Of a stretch of 64,000 bases of DNA, positions 17,533 through 25,893 are shown piece by piece. The stretch is from Nocardia sp. NBC_01730 (GTDB lineage: Bacteria > Actinomycetota > Actinomycetes > Mycobacteriales > Mycobacteriaceae). The stretch is taken from the NCBI RefSeq assembly GCF_035920445.1, contig NZ_CP109162.1, positions 1,550,001-1,614,000 of the forward strand. Direction: 5' to 3'. The notes beneath the pieces were generated by a model. The model did not search any database. It was not told the DNA's origin and saw only the letters and a program-made list of their open reading frames with translations. Every line of letters begins with the position of its first letter. Positions within the stretch are counted from its first letter, which is position 1. A program made the position numbers and the translations under genes.

Positions 17533-18258
17533 ATGACGACGGTTACAACGCGCACGGTCGAGTACCCGGCCGACGGCCTGACGATGATCGGGCACCTCGC
17601 GCTCCCGGCCGGTGTCGACCGCCGGCCCGCGGTCCTGGTCGGACCAGAGGGTATGGGGCTCAGCGACGTCGAGCGCCGCCGGGCCGATTCTCTCGCCGAG
17701 CTGGGATACGTAGCGCTGGCCTTCGACGTCCACGGCGGGCGCTATTTGGGCGACCCCGAGGAGATGCTGGCCCGTTGCATGCCGCTACTCGCCGACCCCG
17801 ACCGGATGCGGGGCATCGGCCACGCGGCGCTCGACGTGTTGCGCGCCGAACCGCGGACCGACCCTGACCGGATCGCCGCCGTCGGCTACGGCACCGGGGG
17901 CGCAATCGTGCTGGAACTCGGGCGCGACGGTGTCGACCTGCGCGCGATCGGGACAGTCAACGCACTGACCACGGGCCGACCGGGCGAGGCGGCGCGCATT
18001 CGCTGCCCGGTGTGGGCGGGGGTGGGGTCGGAAGACCCGATCATGCCGCCCGCGCAACGGGACGCGTTCACCGCCGAGATGCAGGCCGCGGGCGTCGACT
18101 GGCGCCTCGTGGTCTACGGCGGTGCCTTGCACGCCTTCCACCACCCGCCGGTCGACCACCCCGCGGTCCCCGGCGTCGGCTACCACCCACGGCACGCGCA
18201 GCGAGCCTGGCGCGACGTCGTCGACCTGCTCGCCGAGTGTCTGCCCGTAACGGAGTGA
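17533..18258 (+). CDS. Dienelactone-hydrolase-family protein lacking the nucleophile Cys
   Basis: The 241 residues from the ATG at 17533 form an alpha/beta hydrolase of the DLH family: VLVGPEGMGLSDVERR (oxyanion region), IAAVGYGTGGAIVLEL (nucleophile elbow), GSEDPIMPP (acid) and ALHAFHHPP (His). In active DLH the elbow is G-x-C-x-G-G; here the Cys position is Gly120, while Asp and His remain. Hydrolysis by the normal mechanism is therefore doubtful. The gene is cargo of the Tn3-type element. The ORF opens further upstream (17485), but that part has no ribosome site and overlaps low-complexity sequence. Confidence 0.75.
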   Translation: MTTVTTRTVEYPADGLTMIGHLALPAGVDRRPAVLVGPEGMGLSDVERRRADSLAELGYVALAFDVHGGRYLGDPEEMLARCMPLLADPDRMRGIGHAALDVLRAEPRTDPDRIAAVGYGTGGAIVLELGRDGVDLRAIGTVNALTTGRPGEAARIRCPVWAGVGSEDPIMPPAQRDAFTAEMQAAGVDWRLVVYGGALHAFHHPPVDHPAVPGVGYHPRHAQRAWRDVVDLLAECLPVTE

Positions 18259-18610
18259 CCTGGTCGGCAACCGCGATTCCGGGCCGCGAACCAGGCCGGT
18301 CGAGGGCCACCGGCTCCGGTTTGTGGGACATCACCGCAGCTCAGAGAAACTGTGACGAAGGTGCTCTGCGAGGGCGTTCCCACTCGGCGGCGGGAACCGG
18401 ATCCGCCCGATGCACCGCGCAGTGCTCTGGCTCGGCGCACCAGCGACCACACCACGAACAGGTGAAAACCCGCAGAGTCCACACCTAGGCGTTCGCCGCA
18501 GACCTGACTGCGCGGATCGACCGTCTGCCCGGGGTGGCCTGGGCGGGCCTCGACGCCGGTTGCGGACGTCTCGTGGTCTACCGGATAACAGCCCCTGCGG
18601 CGGGCATCCG

Positions 18611-19520
18611 GTGACCGTGTCTGCTGAACGGAAGATCACCGCGCTGCGCGGCGATGGCGTCACTTTCACCGCAGCGAGCAACGAGTACCTGTCGACTGCG
18701 CGCGTCGCCAACCCCAACACCCACCGCGCCTACGCCTCGGCGATCGACCGCACCATCGCCGAGCTCGGTGGCGGCGACCGCTGCCTGGTCGACGTCACCG
18801 ACGAGCAGATCGGCGAGGCGCTCATCAAGCTGTGGGGCGAATGCAAACCCGCGACGTGGAACCGCAACCGCGCGGCGATCGCCTCCTGGCTCACCTGGTG
18901 CCAGACCAAGAAGCACTGGGCCGCGCCCTGCGTGCCCGCCGACGCCGAACGGCGCCGGCGAACACCCCAACGAAACCAAGGCCGTTACCAAGACCGCCGT
19001 CCACCGGCCGCTGTCCCGTCGTGACATCCCGCTGCGCGAGCGGACCGTGTGGCGCATGCTGTACGAGACCGCGGCCCGGACCGCGGAGATCCTCTCCCTC
19101 AACGTCGAGGACCTCGATCTGGAGAACAACAGAGCATCCGTGAAGTCCAAAGGCGGCGCGACCCAATGGGTGTACTGGGATGCCGGCACCGCCCGCCTCC
19201 TACCCCGCCTGCTCAAACTCCCCGACGGAACCTCCCGCACCCACGGCCCGCTGTTCCTCTCGCACCGCCGCCCCGTCCCCGCCCGCCGGCCCGCGGCCGA
19301 AGGCATCTGTCCGCACACCGGGCGGGCCCGCCTCGGCTACGACCGTGTCCGTGTCCGTGTCCTCCTCGAGCAGTACGCGGGACTCGACCCCCACCAGCTC
19401 CGCCACTCGGCCGCCACCCACCTCGGCGACGCCAAGACCCCGCTGCAGCTCATCATGGCCAAGACCCGCCACCGAAACCCCCGCACCGCGATGCGCTACG
19501 TCCGACCCGGCAGCGGCATC
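18611..19520 (+). pseudogene. Frameshifted tyrosine recombinase (resolvase-like)
   Basis: From the GTG at 18611 the first ~115 residues are a core-binding domain (NTHRAYASAIDRTIAEL...WNRNRAAIASWLTWC). Near 18957 a one-base shift moves the homology to another frame, EHPNETKAVTKTAVHRPLS, which holds the catalytic domain: Arg in ETAARTAEIL, HQLRHSAATHLGD, His in KTRHRNPRTA and Tyr in MRYVRPG. A GTGTCC triplet expansion near 19350 adds VRVRV. Similarity ends where the transposase remnant begins on the other strand. It was probably the cointegrate resolvase of the Tn3 element. Confidence 0.8.
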
Positions 19521-19529
19521 CCGGCCAGC

Positions 19530-20751
19530 TCGTCGTTGAGCGTCTTGGCCTCGGCTGGGATGTCCTCGGCCGACAGCGGCGGCACCACCAGGTGGTCATC
19601 GTCGTCCTGACGGACCGTGCCGGTGTCGTCCGGCGACGCGTTGCCAGCGTCCCCTCCAGCTCCTCGAGGGCGGCGTGCAGCTCTTCCTTGCCCTGCTCCA
19701 GCGCCTCGGCCGCAGATGTGGGTTTGGCCACCAGCCGGCAGTAGTCGTCGCGGCGGTGCGCCCACTGTGCCGGCGTGTACAGGTAGGTGGCCGGGGCGGC
19801 GTAGCGGCGCGACCCCGGCACCCAGACGTCTCCGGAGCGGAGCCCGTCCCGAAGGCACAAGATCACGCACAGTTCCCAATAGTGCCGGTAGGCGGTGTCC
19901 TGCCCGGACTTGCGGGCCTTGTCCAGGTAGTCGGCGTACCTGGCCGGGACGAAGGCGGTCGGCGCGTCCGAGGGGACCTTCCGGCCGCCGGAGGCGTTCA
20001 TCTCCTCGAGGATGGCCACGGCCCGCATCAGCGCGTCGGTGCCCGGCCCGCCACGGAAGTCGATCGTGGCCAGCACGTTCGGCGTGAACTGCCGCAGGTA
20101 GGTGCAGGAGGAGTCCAGCTCCGACAGCCGGCCGTGGTCCTTCGGGAGCGGCGTCCAGGCATCCGCGTTCAGCTCGCGCAGCATCTGCATCCCGACCCGG
20201 TCCCGCAGGATGCCGCCGACCTGCTCGTCCGAGATCGACGCATCGGCCAGCACCGGAAGGATCACATCCATCAACAGCTGCCCGGCCTCGCCCTTCTTGG
20301 CCCGCTCAGCCAGCGCCGCATCGGTCTTGGACTTGGCCCGGGACTCCCGCGCCGACACCGCCTGGTCGAACAACGCCACCACCTCGTCCAACTGGTCGAC
20401 GGCGGCCTGGGCGACGAACGCCAGCAGGATCGGGAACCTACGCTCCCCGCGCCGCTCCAGCCCCTGGTTGGTGGAGCGGCGCGCGACCTGGGCCAGGAAC
20501 CGGCGCCGCTCGTTCGGCAGCATCGACAGATCCAGCAGGTGCGCGTCGATATTGCGGAACCAGGTCAGCTTCTCGATCGAGGTCTTCACCGCCGACGCTG
20601 AAGCGTCCCTGGCCGGGCTGTTCAGCCACTCCAGCCGGGTCATCCGTAGGCTGACATCCACCAGCAGCATCCGCGTGAAGTACTTGATGAGCTCGTCTCT
20701 GGTGATCTCCGGGAACGATCGCAGCTGCTCCAACTGCTCCTCGGAGAACAT
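19530..20751 (-). pseudogene. tnpA: Tn3-family transposase remnant (middle part only)
   Basis: The frame starts MFSEEQLEQLRSFPEI, the usual TnpA N-terminus. After about 30 residues it jumps past most of the N-terminal DUF4158-type region into the middle of TnpA: VDQLDEVVALFDQAVS, DVILPVLADASIS, YLRQFTPNVLATIDF, NASGGRKVPSDAPTAFVPARY and RHYWELCVILCLRDGLRSG. Near 19650 the frame shifts (ASPDDTGTVRQDDDD continues in the next frame) and at 19530 the gene ends, before the catalytic DDE domain. Intact TnpA is about 1000 residues, so this copy cannot be active. Confidence 0.85.
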
Positions 20752-20758
20752 CTTCTCT

Positions 20759-20909
20759 GACACCAACCACCCCAACGTTCGACCCGTACAAAACCGGATC
20801 AGAACGTAGCGGCAGCGATCACCAGCCCACGAACCAGGACCTACACCGCGACATCACCGCAAGTCGCAGCTATATCCGACCGAAAATTCGTCAGTGCTAC
20901 CGGGACCAC
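20759..20909 (-). repeat. Right terminal inverted repeat of Tn3-type element
   Basis: This is the inverted partner of 17168-17316. It lies between the transposase start (20751) and the right target duplication, so it includes the end recognised by TnpA and the former tnpA promoter. Confidence 0.9.
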
Positions 20910-21075
20910 CTACGGCTTCACGGCCGGAGCCTTCCTCGGATTCCTCAACCTCCAGTTCCAGCAGTCGCCGCGCGAGGCCAGCACCGTCGTGCCGTGGAAG
21001 TGGCCCGGCTCGCTTCCCGTAGCCATGTGCGGGGATCGTGGTCGGCCTGATCGTGAAACCTTTACGCGCCGATGA
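20910..21075 (+). pseudogene. 3' part of an ORF split by the Tn3-type element
   Basis: If the element and one CTACG copy are removed, the frame from the ATG at 17131 (MRQPGVATIGVY) runs on in phase into GFTAGAFLGFLNLQFQQSP and VVPWKWPGSLPVAM and stops at 21073-21075. The join lies inside a hydrophobic, helix-like stretch, so a short membrane-type protein of about 65 residues was probably broken by the insertion. I do not recognise it. Its 3' end overlaps the convergent ribA-like gene by 14 bp. Confidence 0.5.
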
Positions 21076-21841
21076 GATCCGGGGCCGATGCGGAACCCGG
21101 CCGTGCGCCGACGGTCTCGCTCGGCGTGACGACCGAATCGACAGCCAACGCCACGTCACCGTCGCTTGGGACGACCGCCGCCGGGTCGTAGGCGGGCCCC
21201 GGGACCTGCGAGGTATCCAGCTCAACCGCCCACGGTGCGGAATCCGTGGGAATCCAGTGCTTGCGACGCCTGCGCTTGACCTCCAGATAGTCGCGGGCCC
21301 GCTCACTGAGCACCGTGGTCCGCAATGGCACCGCGGTGACTTGCAAACCGGCTTGCCGCAGGGCTTCGACCTTTCCGGGATTGTTGGTGAGCAGCTGCAC
21401 CGAACGCAGTCCCAGATCCGCCAGAGCGCGCGCGGTCGCGACGTAGGTGCGGGCGTCGGCGGGGTAGCCGAGCTTCTCGTAGCTGGCGAATGTATCGGTG
21501 CCCGACAGCTCGCTCTCGCGGTATCCGAGCGCCTTTGCGATCAGTCCGGCGCCGCGGCCCTCCTGCTCCAGATAGACCAGCACCCCGCAACCCGCTGCCT
21601 GGATGAGATCGAGCGCCCTGTCCAGCTCGGGCCCGCAGTCGCAGTCGTCGGACCGCAGCGCTTCGCCGTACAGGCAGCGCGAGTGCACCCTGACCAGGCA
21701 TCCGTCGGTGACCGCACCGAACATCAACAGGTGGCCCCGCTCGTTCTCCTCGTTCAGTTCCACCACACGAACTCGCAAATCATGCCCCTTGCGGCCGAAC
21801 CGGTGATCGGTATCGGCAAGGCTGGACACAATTCTGGTCAA
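21062..21841 (-). CDS. GTP cyclohydrolase II-like enzyme
   Basis: The 259 residues match the RibA domain. The zinc Cys motif is SRCLYGEALRSDDCDCG, followed by the active-site loop YLEQEGRGAGLIAKAL, the DTFASYEKLGYPADARTY segment and LTNNPGKVEAL. The DHBP-synthase half of bifunctional RibBA is absent. GCH II opens GTP to a pyrimidine triamine for riboflavin or for specialised deazapurine-type products. The ATG overlaps the stop of the upstream PfkB-like gene (ATGA), so the two are translated together. A stand-alone copy paired with a kinase-fold partner suggests a specialised pathway rather than housekeeping riboflavin synthesis. Confidence 0.88.
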   Translation of the reverse strand: MTRIVSSLADTDHRFGRKGHDLRVRVVELNEENERGHLLMFGAVTDGCLVRVHSRCLYGEALRSDDCDCGPELDRALDLIQAAGCGVLVYLEQEGRGAGLIAKALGYRESELSGTDTFASYEKLGYPADARTYVATARALADLGLRSVQLLTNNPGKVEALRQAGLQVTAVPLRTTVLSERARDYLEVKRRRRKHWIPTDSAPWAVELDTSQVPGPAYDPAAVVPSDGDVALAVDSVVTPSETVGARPGSASAPDLIGA

Positions 21842-23343
21842 TGCTCCTCCGTAGCGAGTCGGAATATCCGTTCGACCTCACTCACCAGTGGCATTGCGCC
21901 GGGGACATCCCCGACCGATTGCGTCGCCACCATCGCGGCGGTCGCCCAGACGTAGTCGTTGCGTTCGGCGGGGCGGCGCGTCGAGACGAGACGATATACC
22001 AGCGCGGCAGAGAAGGCGGCGTGAGCACCGACCGAGTCCTCCAGTGCGGTCGGAAACGGCTGGAATTCGGCGCTGACCTGGTCGGACCACACCGCGCACC
22101 GGAAGTCCTGGATCGCGCACACCGACCGCACCCCGAGTGCACGCAGCAGCGTCGCGATCTTCGCACCGGAGCCGTTGGCGCCGTCGGGCACCATCGCCAG
22201 CGCCCCCAGTTCCTTGTTTGCGCCGACCAGATAGTCCACTGCGCTGAGGTACTGGTAGAGGTATTGCGGGCGATCCAGCGGCGGTGCCGGGTGAACGACC
22301 ACGAGCGGCCGGGTTCCCAGGCGCCGTAGTTCCGCCATGATTTGCTCGATCACCCCGGTCGGCTGTTCGAAGGTGAGCAGCACTGCGTCGGAGCCGGCGA
22401 TCGCGCTGCGGATGCCCGCACTGCGTAAATCCTGTGCGCTCAACCGGATTCGCTCGTCCTTGCAACCGATCGTGCTGGCCGCGCCGGTGCCGGCGACGGT
22501 CACCGATGTGACTGGCGTCGGCGCATAGGGCACCACCTTGATCAGTTCGGTGTCGACCCGTTCGCTGCGCAGATACTCGAGAATGCGGCTTCCGGCGTCG
22601 TCGTCGCCGACCGCCGAGATCAGGCGCACGTCCATGCCGAGCCGGGCGGCCGCGACCGCACGGGTCAGGCCCTTGCCGCCGGGATGCTCCTCGTAGCTGC
22701 CCCTGGCGGTGCCGCCCGGGCCCGGAATCCGGTCGACCAGGTACATGTGGTCGATGACCGCGTCGCCGATCACGGTCACCGCGCCGCGGGACTTCGCCGA
22801 AACCGGCTGGCTCACGGTGGTTTCCGACGCAGCGAGGACAGCGTCGAGGACGGGCGCGCCGTCGAAGACCGACGCCGTGGCCAGGAGGGCGGCCAGCTCG
22901 GTGAACGCGCGGTGCTCGGGCGCCGCGCGCAGCGACCGCACCGTCGGCACGGCGGGAATCCGTTGCGCCCCCACAGCTTCGTGGAGCATATCCCAGTGCT
23001 CGGTGAGATATTCGCGACGCTCGCCCAGATCCGAGGCGTACAGGCGCTCGAGGTCCACGCCGTTCGGCGGATGTTCGCGCAGGAGACCCAACGACAGCTC
23101 CGCGTCGACGATCAGCCGGTTCGTAGGTTCCAACCGCCGGACCAACTCCCGAACCAGCGGCAGCACCGCCTCCTCCCGCGCGATGCCTGTGCGCCACGCG
23201 TACTGGCGCACGGCCAGTAGATCCAGCAGCGGCAGCACGTCGATTTCGGTGCTGCGCAACCGATCCGAGCTCAGGCCGGACCGTTTGCACAACCGCGTAA
23301 GGATATTGCGCACGGCAACCATTCCCGAGTCCTGCGGGACCAT
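21838..23343 (-). CDS. PfkB-fold protein with extra N-terminal domain, catalytic Asp missing
   Basis: The start is the ATG at 23343, fixed by GAGGAGGGGG seven bases upstream (501 residues). Residues 1-185 form a helical domain I do not recognise (ILTRLCKRSGLSSDRL...). Residues about 190-501 are a PfkB/ribokinase fold with VTVIGDAVIDHMY, EEHPGGKGLTRAVAAARLG and DSVGAHAAFSAALV. The last is the PfkB signature 2, normally DTxGAGDxF; here GAGD reads GAHA, so the catalytic base (about residue 442) is Ala. A kinase reaction by the usual mechanism is unlikely; it may bind a sugar or nucleoside as a pseudoenzyme. It is first in a two-gene operon with the GCH II gene. Confidence 0.8.
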   Translation of the reverse strand: MVPQDSGMVAVRNILTRLCKRSGLSSDRLRSTEIDVLPLLDLLAVRQYAWRTGIAREEAVLPLVRELVRRLEPTNRLIVDAELSLGLLREHPPNGVDLERLYASDLGERREYLTEHWDMLHEAVGAQRIPAVPTVRSLRAAPEHRAFTELAALLATASVFDGAPVLDAVLAASETTVSQPVSAKSRGAVTVIGDAVIDHMYLVDRIPGPGGTARGSYEEHPGGKGLTRAVAAARLGMDVRLISAVGDDDAGSRILEYLRSERVDTELIKVVPYAPTPVTSVTVAGTGAASTIGCKDERIRLSAQDLRSAGIRSAIAGSDAVLLTFEQPTGVIEQIMAELRRLGTRPLVVVHPAPPLDRPQYLYQYLSAVDYLVGANKELGALAMVPDGANGSGAKIATLLRALGVRSVCAIQDFRCAVWSDQVSAEFQPFPTALEDSVGAHAAFSAALVYRLVSTRRPAERNDYVWATAAMVATQSVGDVPGAMPLVSEVERIFRLATEEH

Positions 23344-23528
23344 GGTGAATCCCCCTCCTCGATCCGCGCGTCGTCGCCGCGCCCCGCTCACGTCGGTCAG
23401 TCGGGTTTAGCCAGCGGGCGAACCGTCAATTACCAAATTACAACGGCAATTGCGCTCGGGGAACGGCAAATGCCACACTGGATGTGGCGATCCCCATCGC
23501 AGCACCAGACAATTCGGGAGGGCTGGTG

Positions 23529-23627
23529 ATGAAAGTGATTCTCCTGATATGGCAGATTCGACGGCGACGGCAACACCGCCCCGCCGGACCAGAGATCGAG
23601 CTGGTGGCGAAGTCGGTGGTGGACTAA
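23529..23627 (+). CDS. Possible 32-residue small protein
   Basis: An ATG at 23529 follows GGGAGGG with a 7-8 base spacer and opens a 32-codon frame: a short hydrophobic start (MKVILLIWQI), an Arg run, then a mixed end. It could be a small membrane-associated peptide. The remaining bases of 23344-23803 show no other feature beyond the promoter region of the divergent PfkB-like gene. Confidence 0.3.
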   Translation: MKVILLIWQIRRRRQHRPAGPEIELVAKSVVD

Positions 23628-23803
23628 ACGCGCCGTCCGACACACTCGCGGCAATCCGCCCGGTCGTCGTCCGCCCGCAGCGGGGAAACACCCGCAGGTC
23701 GCGCTTCCGCCCGGCCGAGCACACCCTCCTACGATCGGTGCGCCTCGGCGACAACTCGTCCGCCGTGGAGCCAGCCGTGGCGATCGACGCGAACAGCCGA
23801 TCG

Positions 23804-23974
23804 ATGACCAGCGGCGTCGCCTGGCGGGCAGGCCGCGAGGAACAAGCATGGCAGCTGAACTGGTTCACTTACCGGCTGACCCGCGAACAGGCACGAGCCG
23901 GAATAGACCTGAGCGAACTGCTCAGTGCCTCGGCTCGGCAACAGCCCCGTCGGCCCACGCGTGCGCCGACGTAG
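23804..23974 (+). CDS. Small protein sharing a motif with the 24101 gene
   Basis: The frame gives MTSGVAWRAGREEQAW... (56 residues) with QLNWFTYRLTREQARAGIDL followed by SELLS. The same pattern, RLSWLPNRPLTRAQAQAGMEL followed by DELLS, occurs in the next gene, so the two are paralogues or a duplication. There is no clear ribosome site at this ATG, and the frame opens further upstream, so the start is uncertain. Function is unknown. Confidence 0.4.
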   Translation: MTSGVAWRAGREEQAWQLNWFTYRLTREQARAGIDLSELLSASARQQPRRPTRAPT

Positions 23975-24100
23975 AGGGAATCACCCCGCAGCACGCATCG
24001 ATCGCGCTGCCTCAGCGTATGCACGACAGGAGGCACTCGTGACCATCGATCCCAGCACCCTGGAGCCGACCTCACTCCACCTGTTGCACCGGAGACAACG

Positions 24101-24487
24101 ATGACCGTTCACACCACCGAATGGACGATGACCAGTGACATCACCCCGGAGTCGGCCTACCGCGACATCGAGGGCGCCGACATATGGCGGCTGAGCTGGC
24201 TGCCGAACCGGCCACTGACCCGCGCCCAGGCGCAGGCAGGTATGGAACTCGACGAACTGCTCAGCGACCCGTACGGGGTACACGACCGGATGATCCAGGC
24301 CCGCGCCGACACCTATGCCGACCAACTGGGCATCCTGCGCGAACACGCCGTGATCCTGCTGGCCAAGCGGATGGCGGCCAGATTGAACGACCTGCGACCA
24401 GAAGGCGACACAGCGCCGCCGGGGCCCGGCCCGCGCACCCGACGATTGCGCACCCACAGCATCGAACCGCCATTCGTGCACGGTTGA
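24101..24487 (+). CDS. Hypothetical protein, 128 residues, LTRxQAxAGxxLxELL motif
   Basis: The ATG follows GGAGACAACG. The protein is soluble and mostly helical, with an LTRAQAQAGMELDELL block near residues 37-52 and a long helix (DRMIQARADTYADQLGILREHAVILL) after it. The C-terminus is Pro/Arg-rich. The motif is shared with the short ORF upstream. It is convergent with pyrD (29-bp gap). I do not know the family; such proteins are common near Nocardia mobile regions. Confidence 0.55.
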   Translation: MTVHTTEWTMTSDITPESAYRDIEGADIWRLSWLPNRPLTRAQAQAGMELDELLSDPYGVHDRMIQARADTYADQLGILREHAVILLAKRMAARLNDLRPEGDTAPPGPGPRTRRLRTHSIEPPFVHG

Positions 24488-24515
24488 TCCGATCGAGCGT
24501 GCCGCGAACGCAACC

Positions 24516-25592
24516 TCAGGCGTGGGCGATGTGCCCTGCGCCGACGGCCTCGCTGATACTGCGATATCCATCGGTGCGCACCCGATCCGCGAGACCACGA
24601 TGGAGCTTGCGCATCCAGAACGGGCCGCCGTAGATGAAGCCGGTGTAGCCCTGCAACAAGGTGGCCCCGGCAAGGATGCGCTCCCACGCCTGGTCGACGG
24701 TTTCGATGCCGCCCACCGAGATGAGCACGAGACGGTCGCCGACACGACCATACAGGCGGCGCAGAACCTCGAGGGAACGGTCGGCGACCGGTGCGCCGGA
24801 CAAGCCGCCCGGGCCCATGGCGGCAACCTCGGCGGGACCTGTACGTAGCCCATCGCGGCGAATGGTGGTGTTGGTGGCCACGATGCCCGCCAGACCCAGC
24901 TCGACGGCGAGATCGGCAACCGCGTCGATGTCCTCGTCGGACAGATCCGGAGCGATCTTCACCAGGACCGGCACCCGCACGCGGTCCAGCACCGCCCGCA
25001 GAATCGGGCGCAGCGATTCGACCGCCTGCAGGTCACGCAGGCCGGGGGTATTGGGGGAGCTGACATTGACGACGACGAAGTCGGCGTGCGGACCGAGCAG
25101 GGCGGCGCTGGTCGCGTAATCGACGGCCGCGTCGTCGGGTTCGACGATCTTCGTCTTGCCGATATTGGCGCCGATCGGCACGTCGCCGCGACGGTTGCGC
25201 AGCCGTTCGGCGGCAGCGGCCGCACCGTGGTTATTGAAACCCATCCGGTTGATCAGGGCATGGTCGGCGGGCAGCCGGAACAGCCGCGGCGCGGGATTGC
25301 CCGGCTGGGCCTGCGCGGTGACAGTGCCGATCTCGGCGAAACCGAACCCGAGCGGGGCCCATGCGTCGACGCCGTCGGCATTCTTGTCGAAACCGGCGGC
25401 CAAGCCGAGCGGCCCGGGGAACTCGACCCCGAACGCGGTGCCGCGCAGGACGGGGTCATCGGTGGTGAGTAGCTTGGTCATCGCCCAGCGCAGCGGCGGG
25501 AACCAGGCGGCGAACCGCATGGCGGCGAAGGCCAAGTGGTGGATGCGTTCCGGCGAGACCAGGAACATCAGTCGCAGTAGCAGGGCGTACAT
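24516..25592 (-). CDS. pyrD: Dihydroorotate dehydrogenase (quinone), class 2
   Basis: The 358 residues have the class-2 layout: an N-terminal hydrophobic/amphipathic membrane-binding helix pair ([19 protein letters not shown]), then a TIM barrel with [37 protein letters not shown] (catalytic Ser), [17 protein letters not shown] and [27 protein letters not shown]. It oxidises dihydroorotate to orotate in pyrimidine synthesis and passes electrons to menaquinone at the membrane. Downstream of the DUF5703 gene by 4 bp, it is last in the lppL-DUF5703-pyrD run. Confidence 0.95.
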   Translation of the reverse strand: MYALLLRLMFLVSPERIHHLAFAAMRFAAWFPPLRWAMTKLLTTDDPVLRGTAFGVEFPGPLGLAAGFDKNADGVDAWAPLGFGFAEIGTVTAQAQPGNPAPRLFRLPADHALINRMGFNNHGAAAAAERLRNRRGDVPIGANIGKTKIVEPDDAAVDYATSAALLGPHADFVVVNVSSPNTPGLRDLQAVESLRPILRAVLDRVRVPVLVKIAPDLSDEDIDAVADLAVELGLAGIVATNTTIRRDGLRTGPAEVAAMGPGGLSGAPVADRSLEVLRRLYGRVGDRLVLISVGGIETVDQAWERILAGATLLQGYTGFIYGGPFWMRKLHRGLADRVRTDGYRSISEAVGAGHIAHA

Positions 25593-25596
25593 CGGC

Positions 25597-25893
25597 TCAC
25601 ATTCCGGGTTCGGGCTGAGGTATTGCGGATTTTCGTCGGCGCAGCAGCACCCGCCTGCTGCCGTCGGTGTAGGCCCGCACCCGCGACAGCTCCCAGCCGC
25701 CGAACTCGGCCTGGATCGTCAGCCGCATGGACGCGGTCACCCGCGTCACGTCGGGTGGCAGGCGCAGCGGCACGTACTCGTAATCGTCGCTGGTAGTCTC
25801 CCAGCCCGCGGGCAGGGCACGCCTGCGCGCCCGGTGCGCCGTCGGATCGGGAGATGCCGCGGAATCGTCGCCCGCGCGCGGTGTCCGAGCCAT
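25597..25893 (-). CDS. DUF5703 family protein
   Basis: A 98-residue basic protein. Its core ([40 protein letters not shown] and VLLRRRK) is the typical DUF5703 pattern of a small beta-rich actinobacterial protein next to pyrD. Its ATG overlaps the last base of the lppL stop. No function is established. Confidence 0.8.
   Translation of the reverse strand: MARTPRAGDDSAASPDPTAHRARRRALPAGWETTSDDYEYVPLRLPPDVTRVTASMRLTIQAEFGGWELSRVRAYTDGSRRVLLRRRKSAIPQPEPGM

Larger units (their letters stand above)
17168..20909. mobile_element. Defective Tn3-family transposon with ~150-bp terminal inverted repeats
   Basis: The ends are GGGGTCCCGGTAGCAC (left) and, on the other strand, GTGGTCCCGGTAGCAC (right). 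The 5-bp direct repeat CTACG flanks the element at 17163-17167 and 20910-20914, as expected for Tn3-family transposition. Inside are a dienelactone-hydrolase-like gene, a frameshifted tyrosine recombinase and a transposase remnant lacking both its N-terminal part and its DDE domain. Tn3-family elements often carry a tyrosine recombinase as resolvase, so that pseudogene may be the former TnpI-like enzyme. The element is 3742 bp and cannot move by itself. Confidence 0.8.
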
